A DNA stretch of 21,648 nt from Phascolarctobacterium sp. (GCA_004558595.1 SFCN01000037.1:1-21648), one strand, 5' to 3'; positions 6,366 to 13,500 are shown, counted from the first letter of the stretch. Made by a program: numbers and translations. The notes: a model not told the origin generated them from the letters alone.

Positions 6366-6407
6366 GACAATTCACCTCCAGGGACACTAGGTAAGCGGAC
6401 TGCTTAC

Positions 6408-6513
6408 AAAAATAAAAGCGGGCAGAACATAATCCACCCGCAGAAAAATATCATATCCAACCCTGTCGAGTGCTGACCGCAAGGTGAGAAGCGGGAGGCT
6501 TCTGCTTTGTTAC
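6408..6513 (-). promoter_or_regulatory. L20-type attenuation leader of infC-rpmI-rplT
   Basis: The transcript between the promoter and infC begins with a hairpin AGAAGC-CTCCC-GCTTCT, followed by CACCTTGCGG, and ends in a strong terminator: GCGGGTGGA (6433-6441 on plus) with TCTGCCCGC (6418-6426) and the tract TTTTATTTTT. The CCTCCCGC segment of the first hairpin is complementary to GCGGGTGG of the terminator, so the two folds exclude each other. This layout and sequence resemble the ribosomal L20 leader of Bacillota, in which L20 binding favours termination before infC. Confidence 0.75.
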
Positions 6514-6519
6514 CTGAAT

Positions 6520-6548
6520 ATGATACCATATTGTAAAGTTTGTGTCAA
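6520..6548 (-). promoter_or_regulatory. Promoter of infC-rpmI-rplT
   Basis: A perfect TTGACA (6543-6548) stands 17 bp from TATCAT (6520-6525). The -35 box begins eight bases after the thrS stop. No terminator lies between them, so thrS transcripts can also enter the infC leader. Confidence 0.85.
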
Positions 6549-6556
6549 CAATTATT

Positions 6557-8350
6557 TTATTTTTTTGCTTTAGAATCCACTACATCCTTCAGGATGGCTT
6601 CAAAGGCTTCAAAGCTCATAGCGCCCATGTCGCCCTCGGTGCGGTTACGCGGGGAAACAGTCTTGTTTTCCATATCCCGGTCGCCCACAACTAGCATATA
6701 GGGAACCTTTTCCAGCTGGCCTTCGCGAATCTTCTTGCCAATCTTCTCGTTGCGAGCGTCCACGGTTACGCGGTAGCCCTCGCTCTCAAGCTTGCGAGCC
6801 AGCTCATAGCAATAATCAGCGGCGCGATCGGTTACGGGCAGGAAGCGTACCTGCTCCGGAGCCATCCAGGTGGGCAGAGCGCCGGCATAGGTCTCGATCA
6901 AGTAAGCCAGAGTACGCTCGTAGCAGCCTAAGGAAGTACGGTGAATGATGTAGGGCAGCTTCTTTTCGCCGTTTTCATCCACATAGTACATGCCAAATCT
7001 TTCAGCCAGCAGCATATCGATTTGGATAGTTACGATGGTATCCTCCTTGCCGAACACATTGTGGAATTGAATATCCAGCTTGGGTCCGTAGAAGGCGGCT
7101 TCATCGATACCAATTTCATAGTTTACGCCCAGGTCGTCCAGGATTTTGCCCATAACAGCCTGCGCGTGCTCCCATTGCTCAGCGGTGCCCTCGTACTTGT
7201 TGTTGGGGTTAGCAGGATCCCATTGGCTGAAGCGGAAGGTGCATTTATCCAGCATGCCCACGGTGTCCAGCACATATTTAGCCAAGTCCAGGCAGCCCTT
7301 GAATTCTTCTTCCAATTGGTCCGGACGCAGAATCAAATGGCCCTCGGAAATAGTGAATTGACGCACGCGGATCAGGCCGTGCATCTCGCCGCTGTCCTCG
7401 TTGCGGAACAGGGTGGAGGTTTCGCCTAAGCGCATGGGCAGCTCACGATAGGAGCGTTGACGGTTCAGGAAAACCTGATATTGGAAGGGGCAGGTCATGG
7501 GGCGCAGAGCGAAGCATTCCTTGGTTTCGTCATGGGGGTCACCCAAAATAAACATGCCGTCCAGATAGTGATCCCAGTGGCCGGAAATACGATACAAATC
7601 ACGTTTAGCCATGAGCGGAGTCTTGGTCAGCAAATAGCCACGCTTTTGCTCCACATCCTCAATCCAGCGTTGCAAAAGTTGGATTACGCGAGCTCCCTTC
7701 GGCAGCAGGATGGGCAGACCTTGGCCAATATAATCTACAGTGGTGAAGTATTCCAAATCACGGCCCAGCTTATTGTGGTCACGCTTCAGGGCTTCAGCCT
7801 GCTGCGCCAGATATGCGTCCAGCTCTTCCTTCTTGGGGAAGGCCACGCCGTAAATACGCTGCAGCATTTTGCGTTTAGAATCGCCACGCCAGTAAGCGCC
7901 GGTAGCGCTGGTCAGCTTAATAGCGTTGCCCTTAATGCGACCGGTGGAGTCCAGGTGGGGACCGGCGCACAAATCGGTGAAATCGCCCTGCTTATAGAAG
8001 CTGATAACAGCGTCCTCGGGCAGATCGTTAATGAGCTCTACTTTATAGGGCTCTTCCTTCTCTTCCATGAATTTGATAGCTTCAGCGCGAGGCAGCTCAA
8101 AGCGTTCTAATTTGAGCTTCTCCTTGCAGATTTTGCGCATTTCCGCTTCCAGAGCGGTTAAATCCTCAGGAGTGAAGGGAACCGGAGTATCGAAATCATA
8201 ATAGAAGCCGTTGTCGATGCTAGGGCCGATGGCCAGCTTAACCTCGGGGTGTAATCTTTTCATAGCCTGAGCCAAAACATGGGAGCAGGTATGCCAATAG
8301 GTTTTGCGATAGTCTTTGTTTTCAAAGGTAAATTGATTTTCTTCAGACAT
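6557..8350 (-). CDS. thrS: Threonyl-tRNA synthetase (no TGS domain)
   Basis: Class II synthetase that charges tRNA-Thr. Start: ATG at 8350 with AGGAGGA nine bases before; the frame is open further upstream but that part lies in the T-box terminator region. The product is 597 residues, against about 640 for the family, and begins directly at the editing domain (YWHTCSHVLAQAM), so the N-terminal TGS domain is absent. The four editing-site residues remain: His20, His24, Cys128 and His132 (CAGPH). Catalytic-domain zinc ligands are Cys287 (MTCPFQ), His338 (ISEGH) and His470 (YIIHR). Motif 2 is FRNEDSGEMHGLIRVRQF and motif 3 GCYERTLAYLIETY, both somewhat divergent from the enterobacterial type. The C-terminal anticodon-binding domain (VRFLPVTDRAADYCYELARK... 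YMLVVGDRDM) is complete. Regulated by the T-box leader upstream. Confidence 0.96.
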   Translation of the reverse strand: MSEENQFTFENKDYRKTYWHTCSHVLAQAMKRLHPEVKLAIGPSIDNGFYYDFDTPVPFTPEDLTALEAEMRKICKEKLKLERFELPRAEAIKFMEEKEEPYKVELINDLPEDAVISFYKQGDFTDLCAGPHLDSTGRIKGNAIKLTSATGAYWRGDSKRKMLQRIYGVAFPKKEELDAYLAQQAEALKRDHNKLGRDLEYFTTVDYIGQGLPILLPKGARVIQLLQRWIEDVEQKRGYLLTKTPLMAKRDLYRISGHWDHYLDGMFILGDPHDETKECFALRPMTCPFQYQVFLNRQRSYRELPMRLGETSTLFRNEDSGEMHGLIRVRQFTISEGHLILRPDQLEEEFKGCLDLAKYVLDTVGMLDKCTFRFSQWDPANPNNKYEGTAEQWEHAQAVMGKILDDLGVNYEIGIDEAAFYGPKLDIQFHNVFGKEDTIVTIQIDMLLAERFGMYYVDENGEKKLPYIIHRTSLGCYERTLAYLIETYAGALPTWMAPEQVRFLPVTDRAADYCYELARKLESEGYRVTVDARNEKIGKKIREGQLEKVPYMLVVGDRDMENKTVSPRNRTEGDMGAMSFEAFEAILKDVVDSKAKK

Positions 8351-8405
8351 TTTACTATTCCTCCTATACCATATATCTGAACAGTGTGCGGGAAATAATC
8401 CGGGC

Positions 8406-8669
8406 AAAAAAATAAACCCCGATCCCACACTCAAGGGACGGAGTTATCCGCGGTTCCACCCTCATTGACGCATGTAGTGACATACGCCCACTCGGTATCG
8501 TTAACGCCGATAGTACGGACTGGCATACTTGCATCGAACAATGCGTTCCGCAGTCAGTTTGAAGGCGGTGCGCCCAGCGTATTACCCTGCCGCTCTCAGC
8601 CTTGGCGGCATTTTCTGTGGGGATAGCCCGTAGGCAGTTCCTTCGCATTACTGTTGTGTATCAACTTAT
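8406..8669 (-). promoter_or_regulatory. T-box riboswitch upstream of thrS
   Basis: The leader carries the hallmark T-box sequence AGGGTGGAACCGCGG (8448-8462), whose TGGA pairs with the NCCA end of uncharged tRNA. Before it come a long stem I with a distal element of the usual type (GCCGC ... GAGAGCGGC) and a stem III (TATCG/CGATA) followed by GAGTGG. After it comes a terminator: AACTCCGTCCC with GGGATCGGGGTT and a T tract (8406-8416). Uncharged tRNA-Thr would stabilise the antiterminator and allow thrS transcription. I could not place the specifier triplet with certainty; an ACT in CAAACTGAC is one candidate. Confidence 0.93.
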
Positions 8670-8675
8670 GGTGTA

Positions 8676-8703
8676 ATTATAGCACAATGATAGAACTTGT
8701 CAA
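8676..8703 (-). promoter_or_regulatory. Promoter of the T-box-thrS transcript
   Basis: Perfect TTGACA (8698-8703) and TATAAT (8676-8681) boxes separated by 16 bp. The start lies just before the T-box leader and just after the nrdR terminator. Confidence 0.85.
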
Positions 8704-8721
8704 GGTTTCGCTAGAAAAAAG

Positions 8722-8754
8722 CGAAAAAAGGAGATAGGTTTCGCGCCTATCTCC
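8722..8754 (-). terminator. Terminator after nrdR
   Basis: A perfect 9-bp stem GGAGATAGG/CCTATCTCC (8746-8754 with 8730-8738) with loop CGCGAAA and a T6 tract. It ends the ftsZ-nrdR transcript before the thrS promoter. Confidence 0.92.
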
Positions 8755-8775
8755 TCATTTTAGCCTTTATAAAAA

Positions 8776-9240
8776 TCAGTCATGCTTGTTCTTTTGCATA
8801 ATACGCTCCAGCTCCTGCATGAAGTTCTTCACGTCTGCGAACTGACGGTATACGGAAGCGAAGCGCACATAGGCGATTTGATCCGTCTCCTCCAGATGCT
8901 GCATTACCAGCTCGCCGATGCGAGCGCTCTCTACCTCGCTCTCACCGTTCATGCGCAGCTCACGCTCCACGCTGTCGGCGATTTCCTGCACCTTTTCGTA
9001 GGGCACGGGGCGTTTTTCGAAGGCCTTCAAAAGACCTCCCAGCAACTTTTTGGCATCGAACAGCTCCCTGCGTCCATCCTTCTTGCTAACAACCAAGGGA
9101 GTTTCCTCATACTTTTCGTAGGTCGTGAAGCGACGACCACAATCGGGGCACTCCCGCCGTCTACGGATGGAGGTACCATCCTCCACGGCACGACTATCTA
9201 TAACACGACTGTCTCGGTATGAGCAAAACGGACACTTCAT
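8776..9240 (-). CDS. nrdR: Transcriptional repressor NrdR
   Basis: A 154-residue zinc- and ATP-binding repressor of ribonucleotide reductase genes. The N-terminal zinc ribbon has Cys3, Cys6, Cys31 and Cys34 (MKCPFC and ECPDC), with the basic RRRRECPDCGRRFTTYE segment that contacts DNA. An ATP-cone domain follows (residues about 49-139), including VVSKKDGRRELFDAKKLLGG, which senses ATP/dATP. Length is standard. The gene lies 19 bases after ftsZ with an AGGAGGA site, so it is probably cotranscribed with it and ended by the terminator downstream. No ribonucleotide reductase gene is in the window. Confidence 0.97.
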   Translation of the reverse strand: MKCPFCSYRDSRVIDSRAVEDGTSIRRRRECPDCGRRFTTYEKYEETPLVVSKKDGRRELFDAKKLLGGLLKAFEKRPVPYEKVQEIADSVERELRMNGESEVESARIGELVMQHLEETDQIAYVRFASVYRQFADVKNFMQELERIMQKNKHD

Positions 9241-9259
9241 ACTGTTCTCCTCCTAAAAA

Positions 9260-10336
9260 TTATCTGCGCAGCCAAGGCGGAATCTCGTTACCGCCGTTAA
9301 AACCATTGATCACGCCAGAGCTCGGTCTTTTATCTGCTTCGGGGCTTTTAATGGTAGTTGCATTCTTCAGGGTAGGATTTTTCTTTTCAAAGCCGGTGGC
9401 GATAACAGTTACGCGAATCTCATCCTCCAGAGCCTCGTCAATAACTGCGCCAAAGATAATATTGGCATTGGGGTCCACAGCCTCGGTAATAATTTGCGAA
9501 GCCTCGGTTACGTCGAACAGGCTCAGCTCCTTGCCGCCGGTAATATTGAACAGCACGCCCATAGCACCGTCCACAGAAGCCTCCAGCAGGGGGCTCTTAA
9601 TAGCAGCCTCGGCCGCAGCCTTAGCGCCACCCTCGCCCTTGGCGGTACCAATGCCCATGAGAGCGCTGCCGGCGTTGGTCATAATGGTCTTAACGTCAGC
9701 GAAGTCCGCATTAATCAGACCCGGTACGCCAATCAAATCGGAAATACCCTGCACGCCTTGACGCAGCACGTCATCGGCGATGCGGAAGGCATCCAGCATG
9801 GAGGTACGACGATCAATAACCTGCAGCAGACGGTCATTGGGAATGGTGATCAGGGTATCAACCTTTTCCTTCAGCTTCACAATACCATTTTCTGCTTGGT
9901 TCATACGACGACGACCTTCAAACATGAAGGGCTTAGTCACAACGCCCACGGTAAGAGCGCCCACCTCTTTAGCGCACTCCGCTACCACATGAGCGGCGCC
10001 GGTACCGGTGCCGCCACCCATACCAGCGGTCACGAAAACCATATCCGCACCCTTCAGAGCCTCTACGATTTGCTCACGGGATTCCTCACAAGCCTTTTCG
10101 CCGATTTCCGGATTAGCGCCTGCGCCCAGACCCTTAGTCAGCTTTTCGCCAATTTGGATTTTATTTTCAGCCTTGGACAAGAGCAAGGCTTGGGCATCGC
10201 AATTCACAGCGATGAACTCCACGCCGCGAACTCCAGCCGTAATCATTCTGTTGACAGCGTTGTTACCGCCGCCACCTACACCAATAACCTTAATATTGGC
10301 TAGGTTTTCAAAGGTAGTTGCCACATCATCAAACAT
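9260..10336 (-). CDS. ftsZ: Cell division GTPase FtsZ
   Basis: The tubulin homologue that polymerises at midcell and recruits the divisome. 358 residues: a Rossmann-type GTPase with IGVGGGGNNAVNRM (18-31), the tubulin signature GGGTGTG (107-113) and the T7 loop NADFAD (209-214) that completes the GTPase site of the next subunit. A linker of about 30 residues leads to the conserved C-terminal peptide EIPPWLRR, which binds partner proteins. The linker is short for the family. The ATG is preceded by GGGGGA. ftsA, usually just upstream of ftsZ, is absent here; sbp occupies that place. Confidence 0.98.
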   Translation of the reverse strand: MFDDVATTFENLANIKVIGVGGGGNNAVNRMITAGVRGVEFIAVNCDAQALLLSKAENKIQIGEKLTKGLGAGANPEIGEKACEESREQIVEALKGADMVFVTAGMGGGTGTGAAHVVAECAKEVGALTVGVVTKPFMFEGRRRMNQAENGIVKLKEKVDTLITIPNDRLLQVIDRRTSMLDAFRIADDVLRQGVQGISDLIGVPGLINADFADVKTIMTNAGSALMGIGTAKGEGGAKAAAEAAIKSPLLEASVDGAMGVLFNITGGKELSLFDVTEASQIITEAVDPNANIIFGAVIDEALEDEIRVTVIATGFEKKNPTLKNATTIKSPEADKRPSSGVINGFNGGNEIPPWLRR

Positions 10337-10378
10337 ATTCCACGTCCCCCTTAAATATTGGGTATCATTATTGATAAA

Positions 10379-10407
10379 TATCTAGATTTAGTATTCTTCC
10401 ACATCAA
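10379..10407 (-). promoter_or_regulatory. Possible promoter of ftsZ
   Basis: In the 99-bp gap between sbp and ftsZ, TTGATG (10402-10407) stands 17 bp from TAGATA (10379-10384). Both boxes match four or five of six consensus bases. Extra transcription of ftsZ-nrdR from here would be in keeping with the internal promoters seen in many dcw clusters, but the match is moderate. Confidence 0.4.
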
Positions 10408-10435
10408 ATGCCATTTTTCCTGCTTGAGAAAAAAA

Positions 10436-10768
10436 TTATTTTCCCATGTACAATCTGCGGATAACGCCAATATTTTGGAAGATACGCATGCCGAAAATCA
10501 GAATGGCCACCATATATAGATCAATGCCAATCATATTGCCTGCATAGCATAAAAAGGCAGCCAAAATACCATTAATAAAAAAGCCGGAAATAAAAACCTC
10601 CGTATCGTAATTGCTGGCCATAGAGGCGCGAATACCACCTAAAACAGCATCAAGGCCCGCCATCACCGCCACAGCCAGTAAGCGAGCATATTCAGGGGGT
10701 ATGCTGTAAGGACAATAAATTCCGGCGATAACACCGATGACTAGGCCAATTATCGCAGCATAAATCAT
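10436..10768 (-). CDS. sbp: Small basic protein (SBP family)
   Basis: A 110-residue membrane protein with about three hydrophobic helices (3-20, 33-50, 62-100). IGIDLYMVAILIFGMRIFQN and the end NIGVIRRLYMGK are typical of the SBP/DUF1290 family encoded between ftsQ and ftsZ in many Bacillota and Actinobacteria. The biochemical role is unknown; position suggests cell division or envelope work. Its ATG overlaps the stop of the DUF881 gene by four bases (ATGA), so the two are translationally coupled. Confidence 0.9.
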   Translation of the reverse strand: MIYAAIIGLVIGVIAGIYCPYSIPPEYARLLAVAVMAGLDAVLGGIRASMASNYDTEVFISGFFINGILAAFLCYAGNMIGIDLYMVAILIFGMRIFQNIGVIRRLYMGK

Positions 10769-11472
10769 TCCTGTCCCTCCTTGGTCTCAACGCTCTTGGC
10801 GTATTCAAAATTACGCGGCGCCTTCAAGGCAGGGATCTGCACCTTGTCCTGGGACTTGATTTTAACCTGAATCCCCCAAAACTCGAAGGTTTCTACCACG
10901 CCACCCCTGAGGCGCAGAGCGCTAGTCAAGGTTTTGGGCGCGCCAATAGCCTTAATCACATAGGGCGGAGCGCTGCGAATATTGTTCACCGAAACAGTGG
11001 GCCCGGCGCAACGTACCTCGCTCATAGCCACGATACGCTGGTCGTTCAGGGAAATGGCCTCAGCGCCGGCGGCGCGCAGCTCGTTCAGCACACGCAGCAA
11101 ATCCTCATCATGAATGATGTAAAGATTGGGGTTTTCGTTAGCTTTTTTTGGAATAGCGCTGTCGTCCAGCACCACCTCGATGCCTGCTCCCTCCACTGCC
11201 GTGGTGCCAGCAAGCAGCTGCAAACGCTCCTGACCATGGTCCTTAGCTCTATCGGCGCCCTTTTTGCGCAGCTCGTTGATTTCCTGCAGCAGGTGCTTGT
11301 TTTCCGTTTCCATGGCTTTTAAGCGCTCCGATAAATCCTCCACTCGGTCCATACGAATGGTCCTTTGCTGTACCGTGACCTTATACTGTACGGACAGCAT
11401 AAAGCCCAATACCATGAATACGATGGCAATCAAAACCTTGCCCTGTAAATCCATAGTAAAAATCTGTTTCAT
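10765..11472 (-). CDS. DUF881 family protein (YlxW/YlxX-like)
   Basis: A 235-residue membrane-anchored protein. One transmembrane helix (GKVLIAIVFMVLGFMLSVQY, about 11-30) is followed by a coiled coil (VEDLSERLKAMETENKHLLQEINELRK, about 43-69) and the DUF881 domain, with AGIEVVLDDSAIPKK and the NELRAAGAEAISLNDQRI stretch near residues 131-148. Members are typically encoded beside ftsQ/divIB and the small basic protein. The domain probably faces the outside. The role in division is unproven. It follows ftsQ by 10 bases and overlaps sbp. Confidence 0.9.
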   Translation of the reverse strand: MKQIFTMDLQGKVLIAIVFMVLGFMLSVQYKVTVQQRTIRMDRVEDLSERLKAMETENKHLLQEINELRKKGADRAKDHGQERLQLLAGTTAVEGAGIEVVLDDSAIPKKANENPNLYIIHDEDLLRVLNELRAAGAEAISLNDQRIVAMSEVRCAGPTVSVNNIRSAPPYVIKAIGAPKTLTSALRLRGGVVETFEFWGIQVKIKSQDKVQIPALKAPRNFEYAKSVETKEGQE

Positions 11473-11482
11473 TCTTCCACCC

Positions 11483-12259
11483 TCATTTTTTCTCCTCTTT
11501 AGGTATCAGCTTAATGTATGGTTTAGCAAAGGTTAAATCAATATATTCAGCTTGAATATTTTTATTTTTGATTTCGCTAAAGACCGTCATGAAAACCACT
11601 GCCTTTTCCGGCAGCTTTTGCACCGGCCCTAGCAAAATTGGGAAGCTTCCCCGCATACGCAGCTTGGCCTCCTGTCGATTGTCGATGGCAATCTCCGCAA
11701 TGCGGTCCCGCGCCTCGCCGCTCAGCTGCTGCAGGAACTGCAGGATGTACATTACGTTTTGATTGTCCACCTTGTCCCCTAAAAAAACATTACCACATTG
11801 AGCTCCGGCTAAAACGGGAGCTCTTGCATCGGGAATACCCGTTGTCACGTTCATTACCAGGCCGTTGAAGTCCAGCTGCAGGTAGCTGCGATAGGAGTTG
11901 GCCACATATAGGGCTGGCTCCCTCTCCTCCACGTAGACCTCGTAATTGGCGGGCCAGTGGTAGTCCACCCGTGGGTTTTGAAAGCGTATGTCGTGCTTTA
12001 AGGCGTCCAGCAGACGGCTACGACTTACGTTGAAGAAGTTGAAGGGAGGGGCGCTGCCACCAAGCTCTATGGCTTCCTGCTCCGTGAGCAGGCTGGAGCC
12101 ATGGATGGTGATGGAGCCGATGGCCAGTCCCGGCTGGTGGATGTAGTTCCAGCCATATTGCAGACCATAGCCTACTAGAACAATAGTTATAAGGCGGCCG
12201 AGAATGCGCAAGCGCCTGCGCCTTTTGTGCTGACGCAGTCTTTCCTGCATAGTTTCCAT
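11483..12259 (-). CDS. ftsQ: Cell division protein FtsQ/DivIB
   Basis: A 258-residue bitopic division protein that joins FtsB/DivIC and FtsL and regulates septal synthesis. A very basic cytoplasmic tail (RLRQHKRRRRLRILGR) leads into one transmembrane helix (about 22-40). The POTRA domain begins at GLAIGSITIHGSSLLTEQEA (about 44-63) and ends near EEREPALYV; the FtsQ beta domain follows (SYLQLDFNGLVMN...). Low sequence conservation is normal for the family; position and architecture carry the call. The ATG has an AGGAGG site. Upstream lies an unusual 299-bp gap to ddl. Confidence 0.9.
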   Translation of the reverse strand: METMQERLRQHKRRRRLRILGRLITIVLVGYGLQYGWNYIHQPGLAIGSITIHGSSLLTEQEAIELGGSAPPFNFFNVSRSRLLDALKHDIRFQNPRVDYHWPANYEVYVEEREPALYVANSYRSYLQLDFNGLVMNVTTGIPDARAPVLAGAQCGNVFLGDKVDNQNVMYILQFLQQLSGEARDRIAEIAIDNRQEAKLRMRGSFPILLGPVQKLPEKAVVFMTVFSEIKNKNIQAEYIDLTFAKPYIKLIPKEEKK

Positions 12260-12558
12260 CCCACCGCCTCCTTTCTAATCGCTAGGAACTAACATTATAA
12301 TAATGTTTATATCGTGGAGTGAATAGAAATTTTAGCTTATGAGTGGTTGGTACAATAGAAGCAAGGTTTCGAAAACGTAAATCTTTTTGCGAACAGATTG
12401 GACACCGCAGCGACCTGATTGTACCCCACGAAATAAGCGTTATCCCCAAGGGGACAGCTCCCTGCACAATTTCTGCTGCGTGCGCGGCACTTGCACAAAT
12501 TGGCGACTCGCTTGAGAAATTTCTTTTGAACGAAACGATATAAATATTATTATATTAT
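12260..12558. other. Non-coding gap inside the dcw cluster (ddl-ftsQ)
   Basis: 299 bp without a convincing gene, in a cluster whose other junctions are mostly under 60 bp or overlapping. It is AT-rich at both ends and more GC-rich in the centre, where CCCCAAGGGG forms a small palindrome (12443-12452). A 66-codon plus-strand ORF (GTG at 12343 to TAA at 12543) has no ribosome-binding site and begins right after a stop codon. A 61-codon minus-strand ORF starting with GTG is no better. A relic of a lost gene, for instance murB, is possible, but I find no recognisable murB motif. Confidence 0.6.
12291..12323 (-). promoter_or_regulatory. Possible ftsQ promoter with a 17-bp operator-like dyad
   Basis: AACATTAT-A-ATAATGTT (12291-12307) is a perfect dyad of eight-base arms around one base. 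On the minus strand it contains TATAAT (12294-12299), with TTCACT (12318-12323) 18 bp upstream as a possible -35 box. The site lies about 30 bp before the ftsQ ATG. A dimeric repressor binding here would cover the -10 box. It does not match the PerR or Gram-positive LexA consensus. Confidence 0.45.
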
Positions 12559-13500
12559 TTATTTCGCACTTAACAGGATACGCTCACATAGGTCGGGGAA
12601 AGATATGCCCACTGCGGCAGCAGCCTTAGGCACCAAGCTGGTCGCGGTCATGCCGGGGACAGTATTGGCCTCCAGCACATAGCCTTGATTGCGCTCGTCC
12701 AGCATCACATCAATACGCGCCACGCCACTTAAGCCCAACACCCTATAGGCAGCCATAGCTAAATTCTGCACATGAGCAGTAACCTCTTCACCTAAGGGAG
12801 CAGGACAGTGATAATCCGTAGCGCCCTTGGTATATTTAGAATGGAAATCATAAGCGCCACTGTGAGGCGCGATCCAGATCACGGGCAAGGGCCGCACCTG
12901 ACCCTTTTCCTCCATCAGAGCCACAGTCAATTCCTTGCCCTTAATGCATTCTTCCACTAAAACATTTTCAGAATAGGAAAAGGCTTCCTTGAGGGCAGGC
13001 TCGATTTCCTCGGCCTCCTTGGGAATAACTACGCCGATGCTGGAGCCCTGAGTAGCAGCCTTAATGACGACGGGCAGACCAAAAGCCTCCAAAATATGGG
13101 CCTTTAAAGCGGCCAAATCCCCCACTTCACGCTTGTTAATAATCAAGCAGCGAGGCGTGGAAATACCTGCGGACTGCAAAAAACGCTTCGTAGCAGACTT
13201 ATCCATGCTTACAGCGCTGGCCAAAACACCGCAGCCGGTGTAGGGAATCCCCGCTGCCTCTAAAATACTCTGCAAACGGCCATCCTCGCCGTACTTACCA
13301 TGGACAGCATTAAAAACTACCTTGGCGTTCATAGCGTTCAAGGTGGTGATGAGACGGTCAGGAACCAGCTCCACCTCCTTGGCGTTATAGCCCTTTTCCC
13401 TCAAAGCGGTGGCGATAGCCCCACCAGTAATGCGAGAAATATCTGCTTCAGAGGAGGGTCCTCCCAGTACAACGGCAACAACATCGCTCTTATTAATCAT
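12559..13500 (-). CDS. ddl: D-alanine--D-alanine ligase
   Basis: An ATP-grasp enzyme joining two D-alanines, the dipeptide that MurF adds to the UDP-muramyl tripeptide. 313 residues with VVLGGPSSEADIS (9-21), VFNAVHGKYGEDG (62-74), the ATP-grasp loop KAATQGSSIGV (147-157), metal ligands around Asp264, Glu277 and Asn279 (ARIDVML, LEANTVPGMTATSL), and YDFHSKYTKGATDYHCPA. Tyr223 in this last motif is the residue associated with D-Ala, not D-lactate, as second substrate, so ordinary D-Ala-D-Ala stems are predicted. The ATG overlaps the murC stop (ATGA), showing coupling. Confidence 0.97.
   Translation of the reverse strand: MINKSDVVAVVLGGPSSEADISRITGGAIATALREKGYNAKEVELVPDRLITTLNAMNAKVVFNAVHGKYGEDGRLQSILEAAGIPYTGCGVLASAVSMDKSATKRFLQSAGISTPRCLIINKREVGDLAALKAHILEAFGLPVVIKAATQGSSIGVVIPKEAEEIEPALKEAFSYSENVLVEECIKGKELTVALMEEKGQVRPLPVIWIAPHSGAYDFHSKYTKGATDYHCPAPLGEEVTAHVQNLAMAAYRVLGLSGVARIDVMLDERNQGYVLEANTVPGMTATSLVPKAAAAVGISFPDLCERILLSAK

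Noticed and set aside
7457..8110. 217-codon plus-strand ORF opposite thrS
   Set aside because: Shadow of thrS, which has all catalytic motifs.
8351..8434. 28-residue N-terminal extension of ThrRS
   Set aside because: It would be read through the T-box terminator region, lacks homology to a TGS domain and lacks a ribosome-binding site; the ATG at 8350 has AGGAGGA.
8364..8648. 94-codon minus-strand ORF upstream of thrS
   Set aside because: It lies in the T-box leader; the sequence is explained by RNA structure and no family is recognisable.
9494..10303. 269-codon plus-strand ORF opposite ftsZ
   Set aside because: Shadow of ftsZ with no family features.
10385..10415. Eight-codon mini-ORF MAFDVEEY between sbp and ftsZ as a leader peptide
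   Set aside because: Its AGGA is only about three bases from the ATG, and the sequence overlaps the possible ftsZ promoter; no attenuator follows.
12291..12307. PerR or LexA box
   Set aside because: The dyad arms are in the wrong order for PerR (inner half ends TTAT, not TAAT) and lack the CGAAC core of Gram-positive LexA sites.
12282..12467. 61-codon minus-strand ORF in the ddl-ftsQ gap, with a CPIC motif, as a small zinc protein or murB remnant
   Set aside because: GTG start without ribosome-binding site, only one Cys pair, no murB motif.
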